A stretch of 64,000 nt of DNA from Promerops cafer (Eukaryota > Chordata > Aves > Passeriformes > Nectariniidae), in NCBI GenBank assembly GCA_013398275.1, contig VZSE01012296.1, positions 1,831,272 through 1,895,271 of the forward strand. Reading direction: 5' to 3'. Below, piece by piece: positions 27,402 through 38,564 of the stretch. Within the stretch, counting starts at the first letter, position 1. Every line of letters begins with the position of its first letter. The translations under genes were made by a program, and so were the position numbers. The notes under the pieces are model-generated. The model did not search any database. It was given only the letters and a program-made list of their open reading frames with translations, and was not told the origin of the DNA.

Positions 27402-27660
27402 CGCCGGCCCTGCGGGCTTCAGCGTCGTGTGCGAGGCGGGCAATGGGCGAGGGGCCCGGCCCGAGGCCCCCCTGCGCCCGGACGGCGCCCGGGCAGCGCC
27501 CCTGAGCCGGCCCCGCTCCTGCCGCCAGGGCCCTGAGGGCGAAATCGCTCCCACCTGGGCTTTGTGCAGCAGCGGCACCTGGCAGCCTCCCCCCTTGCTC
27601 TGTGTGCTCCCGTCCAGCGGCGGAGGAAGGGCAGGGCCGGGTCTCAGTTCTGTGCAAAAG

Positions 27661-30600
27661 GCTTCTTCTTGAACGTTTTTTATTTTTTAGGGTTTTTTTC
27701 CTCACAGCAAACTATAACCAAGTCTCAGGCGCAGCATCGCCAGTAGCAGAAACGTATCAAGCTTCTAATTATAAAATCTTCCCAGCCCTGCTGCTGCTGC
27801 CAACAGGGTCTAGCATGGTAAGGCTGCCCACAGTACCTGAAGCCACTTTTCTGCAGAAGGGAAATCACAGCGATTAGGTATCAACTGCAAACAGCTTGGC
27901 CTACTCATGAAAAACACACAAACAGAACCCAAACCCCAGATAATCATCTCACTATACTGCAAATAGTTTAGGTAGGAAAACTATGCCAAGAGTAACATGT
28001 TTGTAGCACCATAATCTGCTAAAATAGTATTTTTTTTTACAGGAATTGGTACATATACTCTACATATCTGTAATTCTGTGATATTCATACAAAAAACCCT
28101 CAACCCAAACATCACATGTAGACCAGGCTTTTGTATTTGAGGCTCTTTTTCTTTTCTTCCAAGAACTTTTCTTAGCATTAAATACTTCCCTGGGGAGGTA
28201 GTGGTGTAGAAGTGTGCCTTGACAGGAAAGTGTCAGAGTAGGTCCCCTCTTTCATACAACATCCAGATGTCTTCTTACTGTAAAAAAAAAAAAGCTTGCT
28301 GCTTTCAGCTTAATTCACTGTGTCACAAACCACCATAGGATAACAGATGCTGTCACCCCAACATGGCTGAAGTACTGTTCCAGCACATGTGCAAGCCATA
28401 TTTTAATCAGAGACAAAAGCACCTGACAAAACTCTGCACAGAAGAAACTGCCGTATTGCTAGAAGTTTTTAGTCAAATGCAGAATTGTACTACATTAACG
28501 CTGCTCATAATCAAAATAAGAGTTCACTTACAATGACATGGTTAGACTGGGCCTGATAACAAATGGGAGTCAGCTAGGAACAGCACACCACTACACATTC
28601 CCAACTGATATTCCCAAACTGACTGCTGGCACAGGTGTGCTACCTCCAGTCTGAAAGCCCAGGCAGAACAGATAAATGAAGGCAGGTGGGAATATATGGT
28701 TATAGATCACACTGAATTTTTGCTTATACCAGTTCACACTAAAACTAACATCCACTTGTATTTATTTAAGTAGAACTATTTGCTGTCCAACATTGGAAAC
28801 ATTACTTCAAAATACCCCTTTCAACATCAAAGAAGAGTCTGTGCTCCAATGTTCTGCCAAATAGAGTGAAAGGTTCTAGCAAAAAGAATCAAAACCAAAG
28901 CCCAGATGCAAACTGAACCTGTGCAGTCTCCATGATTAAGTAGCTCATTCACCAAAAAGGCAGAAATGCTTTAGGTTATTCAACAGCAGGACAATTAGAA
29001 ACCTTAATAATTGCATTTAAATATCTATCTGGGTGCTCTCATTCAGGAACAATATGACCCTAGGGCTTGGAGAAATTAGGGCACATTACACTGGGGAGTG
29101 AATTTACATCTCACTAACTCCCTGTGCTGATACTATTGTATGCATTACATACAAAGCAATTTACCTTCATTTCCAAGGACTTTCTAACTTGTATGTAAAA
29201 AAAAAAAAAATTAATAATCCACATGATCTGGCACTGCAAATCCACATGCTCATCTGCTGTCCATGAACTTCACATGTGGGTAAGCTCTCAGGTAATCAAT
29301 ACTTCCACTGCTTCCAATATGGCCAGCTAAGCCTACCAGAAAACAATTATTTTGGCTTCCAGTACAAATCCACAGGACTTTAAATCATGTTTTGTCACTT
29401 CAGTATTCGTGAGCATCCAGATATATCTAGATACTGTTCAAGATCTGAATTAGCTCTGGATACACTTCTTAGTTTTCTTTGAAGAGTCTTAGTTGCTGGA
29501 TTTGTTTGAGAAGTATTTGGGAGCAATCTGGGCAGTAGTATTGTCTTGTAATTGAAAGTTATTTTGCTGAAGAGACCTTTTTACAATACTTCCACTGGTA
29601 TTTTTCAATGCCAGATCATTGCATGTAACTGTAAGTGGGATGTGGTACTGCAATTTCTTCCAGAACTGTGGCCACAAAAGCTTTGGAATAGCCATGTTTA
29701 TATGGGAACACTATAAACGGCTAATTTTTAATTTACCAAATCATTTGTTTCCCAAAGGCAGCCAGAAGGGCACTATATATCAGACCTTATTATTAGCCTG
29801 TTAAAACCCATCAAAACTCAGAAGCCAGTATGATAATGACGCCACTTCTACAGTAACTGTGTCAGTACTGTCAGCCTTTTCTGGCTCCCACCAGTTCAGA
29901 AAGCAGCTTCCAACTCAGGACTGTATTAGTGGATGGAAGTTCATATGTATTCCACCTCACTTTGCACTGCAGTGAATTTCATGCATCTGTCTCTTCAACT
30001 GTTATTTGAGATGAAGCAAATGGCATTTTCAAGTATGACAATTGGAAAAGGAGCAAAGAGAAGTAAATTCACTGTTACAGTGAAGCCTCTCTTGCCATCA
30101 CGAAGGTGCCCTACCGGGTGTAGATACTGAAAGCATGTCCAAGGGCCCTGCCTCTGCCACTTACACACAGCATGGCTCAAACCTGCATCCCCATGAGCTC
30201 ATTATTTGAAGCAGCCCCTCTCTGTGTATGCAGCTTTAAGGATTTATTAAGCACTAACAAACCAGACTGTCCCACACAACGTACATCCTAAAGGTGTAGT
30301 GGAAATTGGTCAAATGTGGTATCAGTCCTGAAAAATTAAATGTAAACTTTATCTACACATACACACAAAATGAGAAAACCCCACAAAACCTAAGGCATCT
30401 CCTTCCATATCCAACCTTCATCATTCTTCTTGATAGCTTGACTTAAAATAGATTTATTATTCTAATATTTAACAAGTACTTTCTCAGCCATTCAGATGTT
30501 GTTGCATCCCTGTAACACCAGCAGTAGTAATTCCACTTCCTTTGTCTACCCCATTGATTCCTCAAAGGGAATCAAGTATCCAGACCACAACATCCAGGAT

Positions 30601-32043
30601 AAGTTCAATTGAAGCATACAATAATTTCTTGGCACATATATTAAAAAGTTAATTATCTTTTTCCATGGCTACAATTTGCCCTATTCTAAAAATAACTTGT
30701 AAGGCCCTCCAACATGCTTTATCTCAGTTTACCAGGAACCATCCCCAATATATCTAATTTTTACAGAAGTAATGAAATCGGACTACGGATATAATTACCT
30801 AAAGTCTGTATCATTGGCAGAACTGAAGAGCAACTTATTCTCACATGCCAACTTCTAAGCATGTAAGGATATTTGATTCCAAAGGCAACAGAAGCTGGTA
30901 TTTCACTACATTTAAAAAGAAATTTACATTTTCTTGCACTTGACAGTCAATCTTAAGTTTATCTTCCAAAAATTTATACTGGAGAGGGACAGAAAGGAGG
31001 GCAAGACAGCAAATAATAAAGATTTCTTTATCTATACACCACATCCAATTGTAATCAACATCTTGCAGGAAGTATCCTGCTTTACTAACTTTAGGCTTTG
31101 AAAATATAAAACACCCCTCATAGTAGCAGATACCAAAATGTGTCAAAGACAACAAGACGATACATGCCAGTGCCCACCAGTATAAGAAGGGATCATAGAG
31201 TTAAATCTGTAGACTTAAAACCTTATGGTGGCACTGCTATCTTTGGTATTATTTTGCTTCCTGATGACTCTACAATTTTCTTAAAATAGGATAACTGCCT
31301 CTGACAGACTTGTAGTTAATCAATGAACCTCAAAAATAAAAATCCTCCTCCCACCTCCCCACTTTTATACTAATAAAAGTATTCACTGTGTTTCCACTTG
31401 GCAAATCAGATAAACGATGACACTCCCAGTCCCATCTTTTACAGCAATTTTTCTGTGGAAGTGAATGAAGAGCTCACAAAGCACACCAATTCTGTGTACA
31501 AAAATATTACAAATAAAAACTTTAAAAATTACTGTGAAGATCAGCAGACTTTGACTAAGCCCTGCTTCTGTGCTTGAAATCTAAGTGCCTATTTATGAAA
31601 GCTTTTAGAAGGATATATTAAAACAGCACTATCCACCTCACAATCATCAAGAGCTGTGCAATGAACAAATGCCTGGACAAAGTCTGCTTCCAAGAGGTAA
31701 CACAAACAAGGGGAACTGTCACATCTCCACTGTAGGCTGCAAAACACTATCCTTGGTGGGGTGATTGTGCTCACAGGAATCATTCTCTCACTTTTCTCTT
31801 TAAAGACTTGGAGTTCTGTGTGGATCTCTGAATATCTCATCTTTTCTGTACCATCTACTACCTGTGGTCTGTTACTCAACCAGTCAGCGACCTGCAGGAG
31901 ACAGAGAGAAGTACGTGCCATCACCTTACAGCCATTGCCGTGGCTGCCCGGCGCTGTGCCGGTAGAATCCCAGCACTGCTACCGAGATGCCGTTCCCGAG
32001 ACTGCCAGCGGTGAGCTCAGAGCTGATCCTCTGCGGCTGTAGA
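27661..32043. other. Intergenic stretch upstream of ENTREP2, no gene seen
   Basis: This is AT-rich unique DNA with two poly(A) runs (near 28,281 and 29,197). A short GC-richer patch at about 31,905-32,040 borders the LTR-like element and could be part of it. No exon or RNA gene was recognised. Confidence 0.5.
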
Positions 32044-32490
32044 TGTTACGGTGGCGAGGTTTCAAGGCAAGAACTTAGAGAAGGCTCCCTCTTGTCCAGT
32101 TTCTCAGGTTTATTGTAGTCCTAAGCGAGGATGAACAAGGAGACAGAGCGAAGCCCGCTCTTGCATTGAAAGCCGGGGGGAGGTAGAGTTCCTTACCAAG
32201 CAGGTCACAGTGGGGAGGGGAGAAAGGTGGGACCCATGACCTAGCACCCTCTAGGAAGGGCATGGGGAGTGGAAAGGGTCACTTGTACCAACGGGACACT
32301 GAGGCACAGGGAATTCTCTGGAACGAGGGGTAGGAACCAGGTGAGACTGACATTGTGTACATGAGGTAACAGGGGTGTCCGGGGGAACTGGCAGCAGGAC
32401 TAGGGAGGGGAGAACCCAGCGTGAAACCAAAACCACCAGGGGGTGACAGGAACAAACATGGGGAGGGGGACCCACCAGCACAGCTCCTCA
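32044..32490 (-). mobile_element. Probable solo LTR of an endogenous retrovirus
   Basis: This is a sharply bounded GC-richer block. Read on the minus strand, it has a C/T-rich U3-like region, then AATGCAAGAGCGGGCTTCGC and, at about 32,107-32,112, an AATAAA signal followed by a short R/U5-like tail (GAGGGAGCCTTCTC...CTTGCCTTGAAACCTC). The outer end on the right is either 32,458 (giving TGTT...AACA termini) or 32,490 (TG...CA); the left end TGTTACGG starts at 32,044. No target-site duplication, primer-binding site or viral coding frame was seen, so it is read as a degraded solo LTR. Reading frames inside it are not genes. Confidence 0.55.
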
Positions 32491-35400
32491 TGTTTTTACA
32501 TAGAGGATAATCACAGATTAGTTGGTTTCACAAAAATAGCATCCTTTAACAACATAATCTAAGCATACATAAAACCATAGGAATTACTTCTGTATGTAAG
32601 CCAAAAGGGTTTTAAACAAGAAAGATTTACAGATAAAAAGTGAAAGAAACCTCAATTTTCATGCTTTAATCTGAAAATAGTGTGTCTGTTCTTCAGAAAT
32701 ACCTACATTGGAATTACTTCCTCCATGTGAGTGTCCTGGTGTGCTACAGACACCACTGAAATCAAGATAAGTACTCTGCATTTTATGACTGCTTGAAAGT
32801 TCACATTGACTGGTACTCATGACTGGATCTGAAAAGCAGATTGCCCTGTAGTTTTACAAAAGGCAAGCTAGAACTCAGATTTTTAAAAATGAGACAGATT
32901 TGTTTCCCAGATGATCCCCCTTGGCCTGGCAGAAAATGTAATCCCTGCAAAAAACCCCAAAAATCATAAACTGAAGTACCTGGAATTTTCTGTCCAAGCC
33001 TTAGCAAAAATAAAACTATTTTAATCAGGACTTCAGTCTAAGCAATTAAAACATAGAAAAATATATATCCAATATTATACAAGAAGTTTTAGACAGCAGT
33101 TTTTTGGTGCATTAAATAATATCACTTTTCTTCTGTAAAACTTACGTGCAACACTTCTGTATATAAAGTATCAAGTAATAGTGATCAGATTCCTTATTGA
33201 TCCCATTGCCAAGAGTAAAAAAATGTGGTAGAATTAACCAGTTCGTACGGTCTTTTAAAATGGCTAAACTTTACAGGGCCAGAATCTACTAGATAAAGTA
33301 TTTTCTACTGTAGAAATTAAGTAGATGAAATTCCCAAATAAAACTTAACAGAATCACTTTTAATAGTGTACAAAATCAACCTTCTAGCTAAGCCACTAAA
33401 ATCCAGATGAATTTTAAATGAAGAACAATTTTATGCCTTCTCAAGTAATTTTTTATTTTCTTTACTGAAAGATAAATGAGTTACATTTTTAAAATTGTAA
33501 GTCAAAAGCTTAGTTTTCTGAGAAAAACACTTCAACTTCTTACATGATTCACAAAATAAAATTTTCAAGAAATTAATTTGTTTGATTTACGGTAAGTAAG
33601 TTAAAGTATTTAGAATAAAAAAGAAAGAAGTCCATAGTTCCTCCCCTAAGTATCTTGCTGAGATTGTGGATTTTCTAGTAAAGCACATAGAATCTGCTAG
33701 TGGGATTCTACCCATTCTTCTTAGACATGAACGTATTCTTGAGAAGATAAAGGAGAAAAACTAAAAGATTTCCAATCACTATCAGGTAAAAATCATCAAA
33801 ATATTAGGAAAAAACTTAGATAGACACACTTTCTAGGAAATAGCTTATTAAAAGCACATAGTCTTCACAGCTGTCATCGGTAGATGAGAAAAGCTATAAA
33901 CATGGGGCAAAAGGATCTTCCCTGGAGAATCAGGAATTGGTGTTTGGTGGCTGAGACATTCCAGTTTTCTGCAGAAGCATTGGGTAGGCAATCTTAAATA
34001 ATTCAAAGCTAGCTTAGCTGCTCTTAGCAATTTAGTTAAAACCTAATAGATGAACACAGCTTTTCTACTTTGGAAAATTGAGGGGACCAGAAAGACTATT
34101 CAGCATGGACACTCAGGTGAGCTGAAGTTAAGGATTAGTAAAGAAACTCTGGCTCTTGGATGAAATTATAATTCATATAGGGCATTTATTTTATGTGAAG
34201 TTGCTACTGAGATTTATGAAATCAGTCTCCAACATATTGGATAATTTTTTCAAGCTTTTTCTTTGTGACATGCAGCTGCAAATCAGAAGGCAAAAATGGC
34301 TGTCTGGATGTACCTAAAACACACTCAAATTAATTGAAGGCATAGTTCAGTATTTTTTGCAATAACTGACCATACATGGTTAGATACGTGAACTGTAGCA
34401 GTTGTGCTAGGTGTAAAAGGATCCAGCTGTATAGTAACACACCAAAAGGACTGTATTGAGCAGAAAACTCAGCAGTCATAGTTTTGTCCCCTTGGTGGAC
34501 ATGGTTCCATGGGTAAGCTGGAACAGCCCTCAGGGCTTGCCCTTCCATGCCCAAAGGCCAACTTGCTCCACAGACCCTTCCACCCACCCCCGTCTAATCC
34601 AGCTGCAGCCCTGAAACGCGTCTGGGAAACTCATCCCCTCCCCTGCATTAAATGACCTCAAGCAGAAGCAACTTGCTGGTGACATTCAAGCCCCTGCACC
34701 ACTTTGTGCCCTTGCTCCAGACAGGGGGACAGCAGGACTGTACTGCAAGCAGAAACCTGCGGGTAGAAGTATACTGGTACAACATATGGGGATCATAGTT
34801 TTTAATCCATACCCTCGTCTCCAGTCTAGTATTTTCCACCAGCACAGCCGTATTTCCACAGACATTTACAAATTCTCCTCACTCTCCTTTTTGGTTACCT
34901 AGCCCCCGTGATCTTCTGCATTTCTCTAATCTTCCTAAATACCTCTAGCCTTCCCTAAATAACTCCACACAGAGTTCTGTAGTAGGTTTTCAGAGCAACA
35001 ACACGCAGAGTAAAAGGAGTAAAATGACATCATTCTCCAGCAATCTACACTTGCAGAGTACACTGCAAGTTTTACTAGGCTATTACAACCTTTCTGCAAC
35101 ATCCATTTGTTTTAAATGCTGTTGAAATACAGAACGTATTTAGGATCAAACCAAATTTAGTTGCCCTAAATTGAGAAAGGTTAAAAACCCACTGCCCTGA
35201 GGACAGTCAACCAGATACACAACGTTCCCCTCTGCAGAATGGCACAGCCAAATCTGCTGCTGAGGACGACTAAGGATTAAAAAGTTTAGAGAAACAGATT
35301 TCATAGTTATTAACTAAACTCCTTAAATGTATTTTGAATTTTAGTTGTTAGACTTAAAAAAAAAATACTTACATTTCCTGCTTTCACCTGTGTTCATGAT

Positions 35401-36781
35401 CTGTTTGACTTAAAGTCAAATTTACTGTTCATCTCTGTCTAGGCATTGCAAATGAACTTTTTCTAACTTCAACACACTGGCTGGAAAGAAGTGGATTTTT
35501 TTCTGACGTAGAACAGAATACTATTTCCTTAAAACAAATATGTCTGAAGAGAAGTTATTTCTTCTGAAGTGCATCACCCATGTAGAATATTATACCTAAA
35601 TAAAATCCTGAGGTATGTGGAGTTCTTAGGCATTATATGGACTCCTTTTATTCTGTAACAGAATGGCAGAAATATATATATATATATGCTATAAAAGAAA
35701 TTAAGCTGAGACAAGTCTTACTGTAAACTTTCTGAAAAAAAGCCTTCAAGAAGAGATAACTTCTGTATAATTATTTATTATATATTTATGATTCAGGTAC
35801 AATCAATATATGGAAAAGCCTTTATAAGCTTGTTATCCATATGTACCAAGAAACTTTAACTTTATTGTTGTAAGTGGCTCATTTATGCACAAAACAGTAA
35901 CTTTCCTTTCAGCATAACCATCGTAATTCATCAGAAAAATATGGAGCAAGTCAAGAAAATACATTTGTTCTGTGAAAAGCTACTCTTAACTGTCTACTTA
36001 AGTCGGTATAAAAATGCAATATTCCATTTTTGACAGTGTTCTGATCGTTGGGTGTGCTGCTTTTTTTTTTAACAGCATGCAAAGCTTTCTTTGCTCTTCA
36101 AAGTGCTTTTAAAATAGGGCATTCATTCAACATAGGTGGTACTCCCTAAAACAGTTTTTATCTTGACAGAAAGTACATGGCCAAGTTTCTATCAGAATTA
36201 AGACTCTTGTGTTGGAAGGTGCAAGAAAAGATTATGGGACTTATGATTCAGCAGATCTCCAGTCCAGAAGGAACAGATCACTCCAAGCAGGATACCTACA
36301 ATACACAGGCTGGTTGTGGCCGAGGCCATGGGACAGACACTGGCTGATTATTGGTGCATTTAGAAGGATCTGTCACTGTTCTACAAACAGTAAATCTTAC
36401 TCATGCAAATGACTGCACCCAGTGACACTTCTAGATGGTTTCCTCAAAAGGAAAAGAAATCTTTTCTATAATTTCCCATACAGTGTTTCTTCTGAAAGAC
36501 AGGCACTTGTTCTTTTTAAAGGAATACTGCCTATGTATTTTCCAAAGTAGCTTACTGTTGGCCCGAGGGGAAATAAAAAACATCCCTGTGGAATATCAGT
36601 GCATAATGAGCAGTGTACTTCTGTGGCTGCCTAGGGAACAGTGCTGGCAGCATCACTCACCACAGTGGCCTGAGGTCTGTAGAAATGACAGGTGGAATTA
36701 AAGTCTCTCTTTGGTTTTGGCAATACCGAGATGAGAAGGATTTAATATGCTGAAGAATTGTATTCCAATGCCAATCTCTAT
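32491..36781. other. Intergenic stretch, no gene seen
   Basis: This is AT-rich unique DNA. A moderately GC-richer segment at about 34,480-34,760 has no recognisable repeat or coding signal. An (AT)n microsatellite lies at 35,672-35,687. Confidence 0.5.
35672..35687. repeat. (AT)n microsatellite
   Basis: Eight AT units in intergenic DNA. Confidence 0.9.
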
Positions 36782-36814
36782 TTTTCCATTTTTTAATGTC
36801 TCTAAATGGAGTAT
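36782..36814. repeat. 33-bp segment repeated at 37,584-37,616
   Basis: The 33 bases starting TTTTCCATTTTTTAATG and ending GGAGTAT are repeated exactly right after the single N at 37,583. The two copies then continue into unrelated sequence. It marks the left edge of the mis-assembled segment. Confidence 0.9.
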
Positions 36815-37050
36815 GGATTTATATAAATAAAAACAATAATACAAAAGGACTGAATAGAGAGTTGTACATAGAGAAAAAACAATCTAGCAGATTATTAGTT
36901 ACTATGACAAGTGTTTGAAAAACAGACTTATCTCAACTGCCGAAAATAATTAAGCAGATTGTCTCACTACCCTTCAAACAAAAGAATTAGTGAGAAATTT
37001 CATTCAGGCTTTGTGCTTCTTTCTCTAAGAACCAGGAAAATTAACAAGGT

Positions 37051-37582
37051 CAGCTTGTGTACAGCTAGGATTACTCTTCAGCCAGTATTTTAGCACAATT
37101 CTTAATGCTTTTTTTTTTTTTTTTAAATCTCCCTCTTGTTAAAGCATTTCTTCCCAAAGGGCCATTTGATGGTTTGCCAGCCTGTTCCGTGCCCTCTCGT
37201 TCACCCTGCAGCAAAAAGCATTGCTCCCCCTGGCACCACCAGAGCCAGGGCCAGAGTCACCCCTTGCTCAAACTGGTGCCATTTCACACACACCTCCTGC
37301 AATGAAGTTATGCTGCTGAAAGGGCACTGGGGCCTGAGTTTGCAAGAGCAATTTGGAGGCAATTGCTCCATTACACAGAATATGAGCCAGTTGGATTATT
37401 ATTTCAAGTTTTTCTCTGAGCATTTCAGGCCTCTGGGTAGGAGTCTATGTTGCACTGTGGAACTGAATAATTCAGAAGCGAGTCCCTTAGGAGAACAGCT
37501 GTTAGGTAAACACTTCAGGAAAAACCAGGTTTAGTAAAGGCCTTTAAATTATATTTTTCTTTCTCCACTGAAAGCCTAATTA
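37051..37582. repeat. 532-bp duplicated block, copy 1
   Basis: The block begins CAGCTTGTGTACAGCTAGG and ends AAGCCTAATTA. It is repeated at 38,033-38,564 with a constant 982-bp offset and the same 16-T run, and I saw no difference between the copies. It is followed by a lone N. Identity of this kind next to gaps points to a false duplication by the assembler. Open frames of 66 and 132 codons are duplicated with it and have no recognisable relatives. Confidence 0.95.
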
Positions 37583-37801
37583 NTTTTCCATTTTTTAATG
37601 TCTCTAAATGGAGTATTTTGGGTGATAATTTAAAACAAACAAACAAAAATTTTACACATTCCTCTTATATTACGGTGGTTGTCAGAGACTAATACAGGGA
37701 AATCTGGCAAAAACTATATAGGTGGAATGTAAGCCAAGGATATAAAATGGTTTGGCAGAGAGAAAAATTCCCTGCAGGATTTTTATATATATATATAGAT
37801 A
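37583..37801. other. Segment between a single-N join and an assembly gap
   Basis: It starts with one N, then the 33-bp repeat, then about 185 bp found nowhere else in the window, ending in a TATATATATA tract at the gap edge. It may be the alternative haplotype of 36,815-37,050 placed in tandem. Confidence 0.7.
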
Positions 37802-38032
37802 NNNNNNNNNNNNNNNNNNNNNNNNNNNNNNNNNNNNNNNNNNNNNNNNNNNNNNNNNNNNNNNNNNNNNNNNNNNNNNNNNNNNNNNNNNNNNNNNNNN
37901 NNNNNNNNNNNNNNNNNNNNNNNNNNNNNNNNNNNNNNNNNNNNNNNNNNNNNNNNNNNNNNNNNNNNNNNNNNNNNNNNNNNNNNNNNNNNNNNNNNNN
38001 NNNNNNNNNNNNNNNNNNNNNNNNNNNNNNNN
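37802..38032. other. Assembly gap (231 N)
   Basis: A run of N lies between the two copies of the duplicated block and is bordered on the left by an AT microsatellite. Confidence 0.98.
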
Positions 38033-38564
38033 CAGCTTGTGTACAGCTAGGATTACTCTTCAGCCAGTATTTTAGCACAATTCTTAATGCTTTTTTTTTT
38101 TTTTTTAAATCTCCCTCTTGTTAAAGCATTTCTTCCCAAAGGGCCATTTGATGGTTTGCCAGCCTGTTCCGTGCCCTCTCGTTCACCCTGCAGCAAAAAG
38201 CATTGCTCCCCCTGGCACCACCAGAGCCAGGGCCAGAGTCACCCCTTGCTCAAACTGGTGCCATTTCACACACACCTCCTGCAATGAAGTTATGCTGCTG
38301 AAAGGGCACTGGGGCCTGAGTTTGCAAGAGCAATTTGGAGGCAATTGCTCCATTACACAGAATATGAGCCAGTTGGATTATTATTTCAAGTTTTTCTCTG
38401 AGCATTTCAGGCCTCTGGGTAGGAGTCTATGTTGCACTGTGGAACTGAATAATTCAGAAGCGAGTCCCTTAGGAGAACAGCTGTTAGGTAAACACTTCAG
38501 GAAAAACCAGGTTTAGTAAAGGCCTTTAAATTATATTTTTCTTTCTCCACTGAAAGCCTAATTA
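38033..38564. repeat. 532-bp duplicated block, copy 2
   Basis: This is the second copy of 37,051-37,582, starting exactly at the gap edge. Unlike copy 1 it runs on into unique sequence (TCTCTTAGTACTTC), so it is probably the copy joined correctly to its right flank. Confidence 0.95.

Larger units (their letters stand above)
26340..27660. promoter_or_regulatory. CpG island at the ENTREP2 5' end
   Basis: GC content and CpG density rise sharply from about 26,340, peak around 26,580-27,110 and 27,402-27,560, and fall back by 27,660. The island spans the first coding exon of ENTREP2, the start of intron 1 and the presumed promoter on the right. No TATA box is obvious, as expected for a CpG-island promoter. 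The transcription start cannot be placed because 27,114-27,401 is unsequenced. Vertebrate CpG islands of this kind usually mark constitutively open promoters and can be bidirectional. Confidence 0.85.

Noticed and set aside
26859..27705. Long open frames of about 190-240 codons through the CpG island
   Set aside because: More than a third of each frame is a run of N, and the rest is out of frame with the ENTREP2 exon or on the wrong strand. They are artefacts of GC-rich, stop-poor DNA and the gap.
32251..32491. Proline-rich minus-strand frames of 70-76 codons
   Set aside because: They fall entirely in the C/T-rich U3-like part of the probable LTR and overlap in two frames.
37105..38516. Pairs of identical 66- and 132-codon frames suggesting a duplicated gene
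   Set aside because: They lie in the falsely duplicated 532-bp block next to gaps, have no recognisable similarity and overlap each other in different frames.
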